Shown: piece after piece, positions 53,455-62,869 of the stretch
Position numbering within the stretch: the first letter of the stretch is position 1
Layout of the letters: each line of letters starts with the position of its first letter
Source: Acetobacteraceae bacterium
Lineage (GTDB): Bacteria > Pseudomonadota > Alphaproteobacteria > Acetobacterales > Acetobacteraceae
Assembly (NCBI GenBank): GCA_024280945.1
Contig: JAMXLO010000064.1
Span: 1 to 64,000 of the forward strand
Length of the DNA stretch: 64,000 bases
Reading direction: 5' to 3'
Notes under the pieces: generated by a model
What the model was told of the DNA's origin: nothing
Database searches by the model: none
Seen by the model: only the letters and a program-made list of their open reading frames with translations
Made by a program: the position numbers and the translations under genes

Positions 53455-53933
53455 CCCAGCGCTTCTGCCAGCAGGTCCAGGGCCCGACGGGCGAACGCGC
53501 GCATGTTGGCCACCCGATCCGCACTGCCGGTTTCCAACGTGATGGCGCGGGAGAAATCCGGACCCTCGAGGCCGATGCAGGTGTGGCCGGCAGCATCGCC
53601 ATAGCGGTTGCCGGTTGGGCCGGTCGCGCCGGTCTCGCTCAGACCCCAGGTGGTGTCGAGGCGCGCACGGACCGTCGTGGCGAGCAGTGCAGCATAGGGC
53701 TCGGACGAGGCGCGCATGCCATTCGGCAGCGGATTTCCAATGTCGAGAAAGGCTGAGCGGGCATAGTGCGTATAGATGACGCTGCCGGCGCGGAAATATG
53801 CGGACGCGCCGGCAACAGAAAGCAAGGCAGCGGAAATCAGTCCGCCGGTCGATGATTCGGCGATGGCGATCGTCTCGCCACGTGCCTTCAGACGGGCGCC
53901 GAGTTTCTCGGCCAATGGCAGCAGGTCCTGCAT
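53451..53933 (-). CDS. pncC: CinA C-terminal / PncC nicotinamide-nucleotide amidase family protein
   Basis: 160 residues, the amidase domain alone. Converts NMN to nicotinate mononucleotide in pyridine-nucleotide recycling. Motifs: AIAESSTGGLISAALL (catalytic Ser region), SVIYTHYARSAFLDI, GLSETGATGPTGNRYGDAAG (oxyanion/substrate loop). It follows the Gfo/Idh gene by 1 bp. Confidence 0.88.
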   Translation of the reverse strand: MQDLLPLAEKLGARLKARGETIAIAESSTGGLISAALLSVAGASAYFRAGSVIYTHYARSAFLDIGNPLPNGMRASSEPYAALLATTVRARLDTTWGLSETGATGPTGNRYGDAAGHTCIGLEGPDFSRAITLETGSADRVANMRAFARRALDLLAEALG

Positions 53934-53934
53934 G

Positions 53935-54927
53935 TCACTCTCCTTTGGTCAGGATTGCGTCGATGATGCGCTGCGTCGCCAGTGCCTCCTCGCCAGGGAT
54001 GGCGGGATCGCGCTGGTGCTCGATGGCGTCGAGGAAATCGCTCAGCACGGCGCGATGCGCATCGTGCGAGAAGGCCATCACATTGGCTCCGCCGCCGGAA
54101 CCCGAGTTATCGGCCAGCACCTCCTCGCGACCATCGATGGTGGCGACGCGCAGACTGCCCCCTTCGATGCGCGCGGTGCCCTTGGAGCCGATGATGTGGA
54201 TCCATTCAGGACTGCCGGGATACGCCGCAGTGGTGGCGATGATGTTGCCCGGAGCGCCATTGCCGAGCCGAACCAGCGCGCAGGCATAGTCTTCGGTTTC
54301 CATCCGATGCACGGCGGTGGTGCGCACCTGCGCCGCGTCGACGCGCTCGATGCCGACCAGCCAGCGAAAGAGGTCGAGCGCATGGATCGCCTGAGTGATC
54401 AGCACGCCACCGCCATCGCGCGCCTTCACGCCCCTGCCCGGCTCGTCATAGTACGACTGCGGACGCCACCACGGCGCCATCATCGTCGCGGCCTGCACCT
54501 CGCCGAGATCGCCGTTGCGCAGCAATTCGTAGAGACGGCGACTGCCGGGGCGAAAGCGCATTTGCAGGCAGATGGCGAGACGGCGGTCGGCGCGACGACC
54601 GGCGGCGATCAGCTGTTCGCCGCGTTCCAGCGTGACCTCGAGCGGCTTCTCGCACAGCACATGCTTGGCGGCGGCAAAAGCTGCCGTCGCAATCTCCAGA
54701 TGCGCATTGGCGGGGGTGAGCAACAGCACAGCATCGACGGCAGGGTCGGTGATAGCGCGCGTTACGTCGGTGGTGGTGGGGAAGCCGTAGCGGTCGGACA
54801 CGTCCTTAAGCCGTGCCGCACTGGTCGCCGCCGCCCAGATGACGCGGACGCGATCGGCGAGGTCGACCAGGCTGCGCGCGTGCGGCCGCAGCGCGTTGCC
54901 GAGGCCGACGACCGCCACACCGATCAT
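53935..54927 (-). CDS. Gfo/Idh/MocA family oxidoreductase (second gene)
   Basis: 330 residues from the ATG at 54927 (MIGVAVVGLGNALRPHA), which overlaps the preceding gene's TGA (ATGA). N-terminal NAD(P) Rossmann fold (VGLGNA), the conserved CEKPL with catalytic-type Lys, and the C-terminal GGVLITQAIHALDLFRWL with the key His. Probably a sugar or inositol dehydrogenase. It forms a coupled pair with the next gene. Confidence 0.92.
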   Translation of the reverse strand: MIGVAVVGLGNALRPHARSLVDLADRVRVIWAAATSAARLKDVSDRYGFPTTTDVTRAITDPAVDAVLLLTPANAHLEIATAAFAAAKHVLCEKPLEVTLERGEQLIAAGRRADRRLAICLQMRFRPGSRRLYELLRNGDLGEVQAATMMAPWWRPQSYYDEPGRGVKARDGGGVLITQAIHALDLFRWLVGIERVDAAQVRTTAVHRMETEDYACALVRLGNGAPGNIIATTAAYPGSPEWIHIIGSKGTARIEGGSLRVATIDGREEVLADNSGSGGGANVMAFSHDAHRAVLSDFLDAIEHQRDPAIPGEEALATQRIIDAILTKGE

Positions 54928-55934
54928 GAGCGGCGTGCCGTGTAGCGTGTGGCCTGCGCCTGCGCCTGGAGTGCGAGCCGGCAGACGTTGAACACCTGGC
55001 GCTGCGGCATTGCAGTTTCCGTGCGGCTGGCAACGTCGTGCAGGAAGTTGCGAAAGTAGGTGACCGGCAGTCTGCTGCAATCGACGTAGCGTGTCGTGGT
55101 CCGGTTGGCGATGAACATATGGTCGGTGCCCTCGCGGCCCTCGATGTCCAGGTTCTTGCGCAGCTCCAGCGTGCCCTCGGTGCCGACGACGAAGAAGCGG
55201 CCGTCGCCCCAGGTCGGCAATCCATCGGGCGTAAACCAGTCGAGCCGGATGTAGCCGCGCAATGACGGCGTCGCCAGCACGAGCTCGGAAAAATCCTCGA
55301 AGCCGGCCGGCTCGGTGCCGAATGCACCGATGGTGCACGACACGATTTCGGCATCGTCCGCATCAGCGAAGGCAAGGAACTGGTCGATCGAGTGTACGCC
55401 GATGTCGTTGATGATACCGCCATAGGCAGGCGTGTCGAAGAACCACGATGGGCGAAGCGCGCGGTTCAGCCGATGCGGGGCGAGTGAGGTGGTGTGGACG
55501 AGACGGCCAAGCTCGCCGGAGCGAACGACACGCAGCGCTTCCTGCACGGCGGGCGACGCGAGGCGGCCGATGCAGATCGACCATATGCGGCCGGTTTCGT
55601 GCACCGTTCGCTCGACCGCGGTGAGCTGTTCGAACGTCGTGATTCCCGGCTTGTCGACCATCACATCCTTGCCGCGCTGCATCGCTGCAATTGCCAGATC
55701 GGCGCGGTCGCAAGGTCGCGCCGCGATGACGACGAAGTCGATCGACGGTTCGTCGAGCAGGCGCTGCGTTTCGGACTGAGGCACCTGAGGGAATCGCTTA
55801 CGGAAACCAGCCAGGACGCGCGGGTCGGTGGTATCGGGGTTGTAGCCGACGCACTCGGCGCCGGCATCCATAAGGTCCTGCGTGAGATCGTAGATGTGGC
55901 GATGATCCAGACCGATGGCAGCGAAACGCGGCAT
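54924..55934 (-). CDS. Gfo/Idh/MocA family oxidoreductase (first gene)
   Basis: 336 residues from the ATG at 55934, with AAAGGAGG nine bases upstream. Motifs: AAIGLDHRHIYDL, VMVDKPGITTFEQ (the EKP-type Lys as DKP), YGGIINDIGVHSIDQFL. It is related to but distant from its downstream neighbour. The pair overlaps by four bases, suggesting joint action in a sugar pathway. Confidence 0.92.
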   Translation of the reverse strand: MPRFAAIGLDHRHIYDLTQDLMDAGAECVGYNPDTTDPRVLAGFRKRFPQVPQSETQRLLDEPSIDFVVIAARPCDRADLAIAAMQRGKDVMVDKPGITTFEQLTAVERTVHETGRIWSICIGRLASPAVQEALRVVRSGELGRLVHTTSLAPHRLNRALRPSWFFDTPAYGGIINDIGVHSIDQFLAFADADDAEIVSCTIGAFGTEPAGFEDFSELVLATPSLRGYIRLDWFTPDGLPTWGDGRFFVVGTEGTLELRKNLDIEGREGTDHMFIANRTTTRYVDCSRLPVTYFRNFLHDVASRTETAMPQRQVFNVCRLALQAQAQATRYTARRS

Positions 55935-56002
55935 GACGTCGGCCTCCTTTCGGAGCAAGGCTGGCATGCAGGTCGCGGCCGATCAACCAGCCAGCGATGG
56001 CC

Positions 56003-56115
56003 TCACCAGCCCGCCGCCGTTTCCGCCTGCTGGCGTTGGCGCGCCGCATAGAACCCGTTGCCGAACAGGTCAGCAGTAGTCGCGTGATGTCCTGACGCGC
56101 CAGCGTGATTGATGC
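56003..56115 (-). pseudogene. C-terminal coding fragment of an unidentified gene
   Basis: One minus-strand frame reads INHAGASGHH...ADLFGNGFYAARQRQQAETAAGW and stop, with clear protein-like composition but an in-frame TGA just upstream (near 56118) and no start codon. I read it as the tail of a decayed gene. The rest of 55935-56247 holds only the presumed promoter of the SDR gene. Confidence 0.35.
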
Positions 56116-56247
56116 GATGTCAAGACCGACGTCGCGTTGCGGCGACCAAGGCAATGTTAGTCTCGAGCAAGCGGCCGCCTATCTTGGCCGTCCCCCGGCG
56201 CTGCGCCAGAATGGTGCCTGCAACGTGAATACGAGGGGAGAGACACC

Positions 56248-56994
56248 ATGGCAGACCGCTTCGCCGTGATCACTGGTGCGGGCACCGGCATCGGCCGCGC
56301 ATCTGCGCTGGCGCTGATGAACGACGGCTGGTCGGTGGCGCTGGCGGGCCGCCGCAAGGAGATGCTGGAGGAAACTGCCGGCATGAAAACCGCCGGACGT
56401 GCTCTGGTGGTGCAGACCGATGTGACCGACCCGGCTCAGGTGGATAACCTGTTCGCACAGATCAAAGCGAATTTCGGTCGGCTGGATATGTTGTTCAACA
56501 ACGCCGGCGGCGGCACGCCGACCACGAACTTCGGCGACTTCACCTATGAGATGTGGCTACGCGTAGTGCAGGTGAACCTGAACGCGATGTTCCTGTGCGC
56601 CAACGCCGCATTCCGCATGATGCGCGACCAGTCACCGCGCGGCGGCCGGATCATCAACAACGGTTCGATCTCGGCGCACGTGCCGCGCGTAGGTTCGTGC
56701 GCCTATACATCGACGAAGCATGGTGTCACCGGACTCACCAGGTCTATCGCGCTCGATGGGCGGGAGTTCGACATCTGCTCGTGTCAGATCGACATCGGCA
56801 ACGCCGCAACGCCGATGACGGCGCGCACCACGGCAGGTCAGATGCAGCCGCATGGGCAACTGATGGTGGAGCCGCGGATGGACGTCAATCATGTCGGCCA
56901 GCAGATACTCTTTATGTCTAACCTACCCTTGGAATCGAATGTGCAGTTCGTTACTATCATGGCAACGAAAATGCCGTTCATCGGACGAGGTTGA
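56248..56994 (+). CDS. Short-chain dehydrogenase/reductase
   Basis: 248 residues, ATG preceded by GGGGAGAG. The nucleotide motif TGAGTGIG is at 9-16, NNAG at 84-87, catalytic S140, Y153 and K157 (YTSTK). A classical SDR of unknown substrate. A secreted small protein begins 2 bases after its stop. Confidence 0.93.
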   Translation: MADRFAVITGAGTGIGRASALALMNDGWSVALAGRRKEMLEETAGMKTAGRALVVQTDVTDPAQVDNLFAQIKANFGRLDMLFNNAGGGTPTTNFGDFTYEMWLRVVQVNLNAMFLCANAAFRMMRDQSPRGGRIINNGSISAHVPRVGSCAYTSTKHGVTGLTRSIALDGREFDICSCQIDIGNAATPMTARTTAGQMQPHGQLMVEPRMDVNHVGQQILFMSNLPLESNVQFVTIMATKMPFIGRG

Positions 56995-56995
56995 G

Positions 56996-57364
56996 ATGTT
57001 TCTGACTCGCTGTATGGCGATTGCCCTGTGGGTTTCGTCCGTTGCGGTGGCAATTGCCGCGGGTCCGTTCGACGGCACTTACAGCGGGGAAAACACCCTG
57101 GTGCGGGGCGGACCTCCGGTTTGCTCTCCCGCACATAGGATCAGTTGGACCGTGGCGGACAATCACTTTAAGGCTGGGTGGTTTTCCTCGACGACGCTGG
57201 ATGCCACGGTTGCTCCGGATGGCTCGTTCAACGCCAGCGCCATGTATAACTACGGCCGCCAGTCATCGAGAGCGATCCTCAGCGGAAGGATCTCGAACGG
57301 CGCATTGGAGGCGGATATCGAGAGTACAGGCTGCAAGTACCACTATTCGCTAAAGAAGACGTGA
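56996..57364 (+). CDS. Small secreted protein of unknown function
   Basis: 122 residues from the ATG at 56996. Signal peptide MFLTRCMAIALWVSSVAVAIAA, mature protein FDGTYSGENTLVRGG... ending STGCKYHYSLKK. The pattern of a short beta-rich domain with two cysteines (PVCSPA and TGCKY) suggests a disulfide. Related to the 'FDGtY.G' families of periplasmic unknowns. Coupled to the SDR gene. Confidence 0.65.
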   Translation: MFLTRCMAIALWVSSVAVAIAAGPFDGTYSGENTLVRGGPPVCSPAHRISWTVADNHFKAGWFSSTTLDATVAPDGSFNASAMYNYGRQSSRAILSGRISNGALEADIESTGCKYHYSLKKT

Positions 57365-57381
57365 TTCTGCTCTCGCGGGCT

Positions 57382-58179
57382 TCATCGACCCAGGCGTAAC
57401 CACCAGCTCCGCTCTTCGACGGCATCGAGAAACGCATCGATCAGCAGTCCCGGCAGGCGGCGTAGCAGTCCGCGGCGGCGGGGGCGGAAGACACGGGCTT
57501 TGGCCTTGTCGCCGCCAAGCTTGCGCACGAGAACGTCCAAGTCGGAGAAGCCGTCGATCAAACCGACCTCCACGCCGCGCTCGCCCAGCATGAAGCTGCC
57601 GTCGAACAGGCCGGCCTCGTCAATCTTCAGCCGGCCCTGCCGCCGGGTGCGGACCCAGACCTTGAAGCGTTCGTGCAGCGCACCCAACAGGTCCTGTACG
57701 AAGGCGACATCCTCCGGCTTTTCCGGACTGAACGGATCGAGGCGTCCCTTGTTGGTGCCGGCGGTGTACAGCCTGCGCTCGACACCGAAGCGCGCAAGCA
57801 TGTCGGGAAAGCCGAAGCCGCCGCCACGGACGCCGATCGACCCGACGATGCTCATCGGATTGGCGTGGATTTCATCGGCGGCACAGGCGAGCCAATAACC
57901 GCCGGAGGCACCCACTTCACGAATGACAGCATAAACCCGCACCTCGTGCTCCTGGGCACGGCGACGGATCAAAGAGGCGATCAGATCGGACTGCACCGGT
58001 GAACCGCCCGGGCTTTCGATGTCGAGCACGACCGGCCGGCCGCGCGCGGACGCGAACGCACGATTGACCAGCGGCACTATGGTGCCCATGCCTACCGCGC
58101 CCGGCCGCGGCGATATCAGACCATGCATTTCGACCACATTGATTCGCGGCCGGCGCCAGGGCAACAGACGAAAAGCCAT
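57382..58179 (-). CDS. S49 family serine peptidase, SohB/SppA-like
   Basis: 265 residues from the ATG at 58179 (GGAGG seven bases upstream). Single catalytic domain with nucleophile Ser92 (EVGASGGYWLACAADEI) and base Lys144 (GTNKGRLDPFSPEK). No clear signal peptide or membrane helix at the N-terminus, so a cytoplasmic or peripheral location is likely. The C-terminus is basic with RRRGLLRRLPGLLIDAFLDAVEERSW. Divergent from the DctP-like gene. Confidence 0.9.
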   Translation of the reverse strand: MAFRLLPWRRPRINVVEMHGLISPRPGAVGMGTIVPLVNRAFASARGRPVVLDIESPGGSPVQSDLIASLIRRRAQEHEVRVYAVIREVGASGGYWLACAADEIHANPMSIVGSIGVRGGGFGFPDMLARFGVERRLYTAGTNKGRLDPFSPEKPEDVAFVQDLLGALHERFKVWVRTRRQGRLKIDEAGLFDGSFMLGERGVEVGLIDGFSDLDVLVRKLGGDKAKARVFRPRRRGLLRRLPGLLIDAFLDAVEERSWWLRLGR

Positions 58180-58237
58180 AAGACCTCCAATACGGGGGGA
58201 TATGGCAAGATGATCGCCGATCCGCCATACACGCGGC

Positions 58238-59098
58238 GTGATTACGCTGCACTTTGCCGGATACCAGCCGGCCCGGTCGGTGCACACGCGGGCGCTGCAC
58301 GCGCTGCGTGACGGCGTTGCCCGGCGGGCAGGACGCGACCTGAGCATTGCCGTAACCGACAGTATCGTGGCAGCCGGGCACAAGGCCTCTGATTTGTTAC
58401 GAATGGTAGCGAGCGGCGAGCTGGACGGGTGCTATTTCGCCTCGAGCTATCTGGCAGCCAGTGTGCCAAGCCTGGGGGTATTCGATCGGCCGTTCGAGGC
58501 AGGGTCACGGCACGCCGTGTTCACCCGACTCGACGGTGAGCCTGGGGCGGCGCTCGCTTGCGACGTAGGCAGCGCCACCGCGTATCGCGTTCTGGGTTGG
58601 TGGGACAACGGCATTCGCCACATCAGCAACGCCGTACGTCCGATTCGTGCGCCGGCGGACTGCGTCGGCCTGCGTCTGCGCACGCTCGACAATCAGCGGC
58701 ACCAGGCGGCGTTTCGTCGAGTGGGGTTCCTGCCGATGTTCATCGACGTGGCAGACCTGTCGCGGGCCGTTGCAGACCATACGGTCGATGCTCAGGAAAA
58801 CCCGCTGACCAATATCGTCAATTTCGGCCTGCACACGCATCACGGGCATGTCAGCCTGACCGGTCATCTGGTGGGAGTAGCGCCGTTGCTCGTCAACCAC
58901 ACGCGATTCGCGACAATGCCCGCCGAGCTACAGCGTGTCCTGGTGGAGGCGAGTGGCGAAAGTGTTGCTGTTCAGCGACGACTTGCACTTGCGGAAGACG
59001 AGGCATGCCGGCAAATATTGGCCGAAACGGGGGTTGCAGTGCTGGAGCCCGATGCAATCGATATGCGGGGGTTCGGCGCAGCCGTTCGCATGCCCTGA
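58238..59098 (+). CDS. DctP-like (TRAP) solute-binding protein without signal peptide
   Basis: 286 residues from the GTG at 58238. The fold runs from LHFAGYQPARSVHTRALHALRDGV through VGLRLRTLDNQRHQAAFRRVGF to TVDAQENPLTNIVNFGLHTHHGHVSLTGHLV, the last being the family's ligand-loop signature. An in-frame stop at 58211 excludes an upstream signal peptide, so it should stay in the cytoplasm. No DctQ or DctM membrane gene is near. Confidence 0.75.
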   Translation: MITLHFAGYQPARSVHTRALHALRDGVARRAGRDLSIAVTDSIVAAGHKASDLLRMVASGELDGCYFASSYLAASVPSLGVFDRPFEAGSRHAVFTRLDGEPGAALACDVGSATAYRVLGWWDNGIRHISNAVRPIRAPADCVGLRLRTLDNQRHQAAFRRVGFLPMFIDVADLSRAVADHTVDAQENPLTNIVNFGLHTHHGHVSLTGHLVGVAPLLVNHTRFATMPAELQRVLVEASGESVAVQRRLALAEDEACRQILAETGVAVLEPDAIDMRGFGAAVRMP

Positions 59099-59181
59099 TC
59101 TGACTCAGGGAGACGAATCTCGCCTTTTTATCTGCGACTTTCCAATCCGCTCGTGCTACAAATCAGGGGTCGGGGCCTGAT

Positions 59182-60387
59182 ATGCAGCTTGTTGTACTGG
59201 ATGACGATCAAGCGGTCGCGGAACTTCTCGCGAGCGTGGGTGTGAGCAGCGGCTGGGCCGTACACGCGGTTGTTCGCGAGGACGAGTTCCAGGCGTTGGT
59301 CAGCGCCTCGCCACCGGACGCGATCATGCTCGACCTGCAGCTGGCCAACAGCGACGGGGTCGAGCAGTTGCACTTCCTGCATGATCGTCAATACACCGGC
59401 GCGATCGTGCTGATGAGCGGGTTCGACGCCCGCGTGCTGTCGTCGGCGCAGCAGATTGGCGGCTCGCTGGGTCTCAATATCATCGCAGCGCTGGAGAAAC
59501 CGGCGCGCCCGGTCAGGGTGCGCGAGGTGCTGGCGCAGATCGCGCGCGTACCGGCGGTCGGCGTCACGGCTCCTGCTGACGCTCGTGCCACCACCACGGT
59601 GATTTCGGCGGACGAGGTTGGGCAGGCGGTGAGCGCCGGGCGCATGGAGTTGCACTTGCAGCCGATCATCGCGGCTGCCAGCCGTACCGTGAGGCGCGCC
59701 GAGGCCTTGATCCGGTGGCGTGATCCAGCGCGCGGGCTGGTTGGACCGGATGAGTTCATACCGGTCGCAGAACAGGACGGTGCGGTCATCGATCGGCTCA
59801 CCATGTGGGTGGCCGAGACTGGCGTGTCGCACTATCGACGATTGGCCCAGATGGGATCTGGGATCCAGATCTGTATCAACATCTCCGGTCGGAATCTGTG
59901 GTCACAGGATTTCCCCGACCGGATGGCCGGTGTGCTGGAGCGTCATGCGGTGCCGCAAGGGGCGCTGGGGCTGGAAATCACCGAGAGCGTCGCCATGCAC
60001 GATCTGGACGCCACCACGTCGGTGCTGACACGGCTGCGCCTCAAGGGATTTCCGGTGGCGATCGATGATTTCGGCACCGGCCACTCGTCGCTGATTGCGC
60101 TGCGGCGAATGCCGTTCTCGTCGGTCAAGATCGACAAGTCATTCGTGGGCGAGTTGGAGACGTCGAAGGATTCACTGACGATCGTCCGGTCGGTCATTCA
60201 GATGGCGCATGAAATGGGACTCACGAGCGTGGCCGAAGGGGTCGGCACGGCCGATGCAGCACAGCTGTTGACCGAACTGGGGATCGATGGCCTGCAGGGC
60301 TACTATTACAGCGAGCCGCTGCCGTTCAGTGGCTTCGCGGCCTGGCTGAAGGACTGGGCGGAAGCCGGTAACGGTCCCGCCCACTGA
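59182..60387 (+). CDS. Response regulator with EAL c-di-GMP phosphodiesterase domain
   Basis: 401 residues. A receiver domain (1-120) has D8/D9, phosphoacceptor D51, S79 and K106. The EAL domain (about 145-390) keeps the metal and catalytic set: E174 of EAL, N233, E265, D295/D296 (DDFGTG), K316, E352, Q372. It should hydrolyse cyclic di-GMP under phosphorylation control. No histidine kinase is adjacent. Confidence 0.93.
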   Translation: MQLVVLDDDQAVAELLASVGVSSGWAVHAVVREDEFQALVSASPPDAIMLDLQLANSDGVEQLHFLHDRQYTGAIVLMSGFDARVLSSAQQIGGSLGLNIIAALEKPARPVRVREVLAQIARVPAVGVTAPADARATTTVISADEVGQAVSAGRMELHLQPIIAAASRTVRRAEALIRWRDPARGLVGPDEFIPVAEQDGAVIDRLTMWVAETGVSHYRRLAQMGSGIQICINISGRNLWSQDFPDRMAGVLERHAVPQGALGLEITESVAMHDLDATTSVLTRLRLKGFPVAIDDFGTGHSSLIALRRMPFSSVKIDKSFVGELETSKDSLTIVRSVIQMAHEMGLTSVAEGVGTADAAQLLTELGIDGLQGYYYSEPLPFSGFAAWLKDWAEAGNGPAH

Positions 60388-60396
60388 ACTCCTCGC

Positions 60397-61677
60397 TCAG
60401 ACCGTCTGCAGGATCGCTTCGCGTTTGACCTCGGGAGCCAACTCTGCGCGCCAGTCCGCACTGTTTGGCACGACCGCCTCATGAGCGCGCAGCGGATAGT
60501 AGCTTGTGCCGGTCCCGTCGGGGGACTGGCCCGCTTCCACAGCCTTGACCGCCTGACGCAGCAACTTGCGTGCCTGGATGATCGCCTTATCGGCTGGGCC
60601 AAGGTGTTCTTTTGAGCGATCGACGATGCGACCCATGCTCTCCTGCAGCGCGCGGTCCTGCGCATTGATGCCGTCGATGCCGGAGAACGTCTCTGTTCGC
60701 TGCACCGACCGATCCAGCATGTAGTCATTCGATCGGTTCGCCTTGGAGCGGAACGTCACCGGATCGACGTGCAGCGGGCCGTTGCCCAGTCCGCGCTCCA
60801 GCTTGTCTTCCTCGGTCAGCGGGCCGTCCGGACAGTAGCTCCAGTTGTAAACCGTGCAGTTCCCGTCATCGATCGGCACCCAGATATGGCCGGCGTCGAG
60901 ATCCAATCCGCTCTCCGACTTCGACGGCCTGATCTGATGGAACGGCATGATGAAATGATAGAAGCGGATATGCACGTCATCGGTGCCGTCGAGCGGGCGG
61001 ATGCCGGCATACTGGTAGCCATAGTTGGTGATATCGACGACCAGTTTGGGTGCCTTGCCGCGGACAAAGGGATTGGACGGCTTGATCCCCCCTCGCTTGC
61101 TGCTGTCGGTCAGCAGCCGGTGCAGGATCGGCGCGTGCGAGGTATCGATACCGCCTTCCAGGGCCTGCAACCAATTGCACTCCTCGATCACCTTGGTGAC
61201 GTGGCGATTGGCCGCGGGCGCCTGCGTCCAGGCGAATTTCGGCAGCGGCGGGATCTTTTCGGCCGGTCCCATATACGTCCAAACGATGCCGCCCAGCTCG
61301 CAGGTGGGATAGGCGGTGACGCGGACCTTGTGCTTGAAGTCGTACTCCTCGGGCTCGTTCATCATGTCGATGCACGCACCGGTCACGTCGAACTTCCAGC
61401 CATGATAGACGCAGCGCAGGCCGCATTCCTCGTTGCGGCCAAAATAAAGCGAGACGCGGCGATGCGGGCAGAACTCTTCGATCAGCCCGATGCGGCCTTC
61501 GGTATCGCGGAATGCGACCAGGTCCTCGCCGAGCAAGCGGACGCGGGCAGGCGGGCCGTCAGGTTCGGCAATCTCGCTGGAAAGCAGCGCAGGGATCCAG
61601 TAGCGGCGAAGGGCGTTGCCCATGGGGGTGTCCGGGCCGACGCGGGTGATGAGTTCATTCTCCTCACGCGAGAGCAT
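60397..61677 (-). CDS. Rieske non-haem iron oxygenase, phthalate-dioxygenase-like
   Basis: 426 residues from the ATG at 61677 (AAGGAGG upstream). Rieske cluster ligands C70/H72 and C89/H92 (CPHRR, CVYHGW). Mononuclear iron ligands H181 and H186 in GGIDTSHAPILHR. It resembles phthalate 4,5-dioxygenase and related ring hydroxylases or demethylases. A reductase is not in the window. Divergent from the cytochrome gene. Confidence 0.92.
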   Translation of the reverse strand: MLSREENELITRVGPDTPMGNALRRYWIPALLSSEIAEPDGPPARVRLLGEDLVAFRDTEGRIGLIEEFCPHRRVSLYFGRNEECGLRCVYHGWKFDVTGACIDMMNEPEEYDFKHKVRVTAYPTCELGGIVWTYMGPAEKIPPLPKFAWTQAPAANRHVTKVIEECNWLQALEGGIDTSHAPILHRLLTDSSKRGGIKPSNPFVRGKAPKLVVDITNYGYQYAGIRPLDGTDDVHIRFYHFIMPFHQIRPSKSESGLDLDAGHIWVPIDDGNCTVYNWSYCPDGPLTEEDKLERGLGNGPLHVDPVTFRSKANRSNDYMLDRSVQRTETFSGIDGINAQDRALQESMGRIVDRSKEHLGPADKAIIQARKLLRQAVKAVEAGQSPDGTGTSYYPLRAHEAVVPNSADWRAELAPEVKREAILQTV

Positions 61678-61762
61678 GGCACTTTCCTCCTTGTCTGACC
61701 TACGCAGAATGTCAGCATGAACGGTAGCGCCGGGCGTGCCGGCCGACAACGTGGGGGCATCG

Positions 61763-62857
61763 ATGCGTGTCACGGGCAAACCGGTCCGCGTATCCGGGCT
61801 CAGCCTGGTCGTGATCCTGTGCGGCCTGTGGGTCACCGCGGCGAGGACGCAGACAGTGCAGCCCAAGCAGGCAGGCAGCGTGCCGGGCTCACATCAACTG
61901 CCGCCGTGGCGCGTGCCGGACATCGCGGCTCTGCCCGATGACGCGAAAGGCCAACTGGTGCGGTATGGACGGGATCTGATGACGCAAACCACCGCGCTGA
62001 TCGGCCCGGACGCACCGGTTGAGCAACTGCGCTTCAGCCGCAGCGGTCTGGAATGCGCCAACTGCCATATCGATGCCGGGACCGTGCGATATGCGCTGCC
62101 ACTGGTGGGAATTGCGAACCTTTATCCCAAGTTCAGTGCCCGCATCGACGCGCAGCAGGATCTGGCGGAACGGGTGAACGACTGCATGGAACGCAGCGTG
62201 AATGGCAGGCCGCTGCCGCTCGACAGCCGCGAGATGCAGGCACTGCTCGCCTATCTGAGCTTCCTCGGCTCGGGGAGTACGCCTGGTCAGGCGCCAATCG
62301 GACGCGGCGCTCCGCAGTTGCCGCTGCCAACGCGTGCCGCAGACCCGCGACGTGGCGCAACCGTCTATCAGAGCGTCTGTGCCGCCTGCCATCAGGCAAA
62401 TGGACTTGGCGTGCAATTGCAACTCAGCGACCGGCTGATCCGGAAGCAGCGTTACCTCTATCCGCCGCTATGGGGTCCGGACAGCTATAACGACGGTGCC
62501 GGCATGGCACATATCGTCACCGGCGCCTGGTTCGTGCACGCCAACATGCCGAAGGGCGTCAGTTTCCAGTATCCGCTGCTGGCGGTCGATGATGCCTACG
62601 ATGTGATGGCATTCGTCGATACGCAGGCGCGGCCGCACAAAGCGGATCTGGCGAAGGACTATCCGGACGAGTGGCTGAAACCGATCGGCACCCTGTATCC
62701 GCCGTGGCCCGGCAAATTCAGCGCGGCACAGAACCGCTTCGGGCCGTGGCAGCCGATCCTGGCGTGGCGCAAGGCGAACCCACCGCCACCTGCGTCAATC
62801 GGACAGCCGGCGGCGAACGACCTGGAAGAGATCGTGCATTCAACGGCGCCGCGTTAA
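61763..62857 (+). CDS. tsdA: Dihaem cytochrome c, TsdA-like thiosulfate dehydrogenase
   Basis: 364 residues from the ATG at 61763. N-terminal signal or anchor RVSGLSLVVILCGLWVTAA. Two haem sites: C98xxC101-H102 (ECANCHIDAG) and C206xxC209-H210 (VCAACHQANG). C141 (VNDCMERSVNGRPLPLDSREM) sits about 40 residues after the first haem, where TsdA enzymes have the unusual Cys axial ligand. TsdA oxidises thiosulfate to tetrathionate or runs in reverse. Periplasmic. Confidence 0.85.
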   Translation: MRVTGKPVRVSGLSLVVILCGLWVTAARTQTVQPKQAGSVPGSHQLPPWRVPDIAALPDDAKGQLVRYGRDLMTQTTALIGPDAPVEQLRFSRSGLECANCHIDAGTVRYALPLVGIANLYPKFSARIDAQQDLAERVNDCMERSVNGRPLPLDSREMQALLAYLSFLGSGSTPGQAPIGRGAPQLPLPTRAADPRRGATVYQSVCAACHQANGLGVQLQLSDRLIRKQRYLYPPLWGPDSYNDGAGMAHIVTGAWFVHANMPKGVSFQYPLLAVDDAYDVMAFVDTQARPHKADLAKDYPDEWLKPIGTLYPPWPGKFSAAQNRFGPWQPILAWRKANPPPPASIGQPAANDLEEIVHSTAPR

Positions 62858-62869
62858 GCCGATGTCGCG

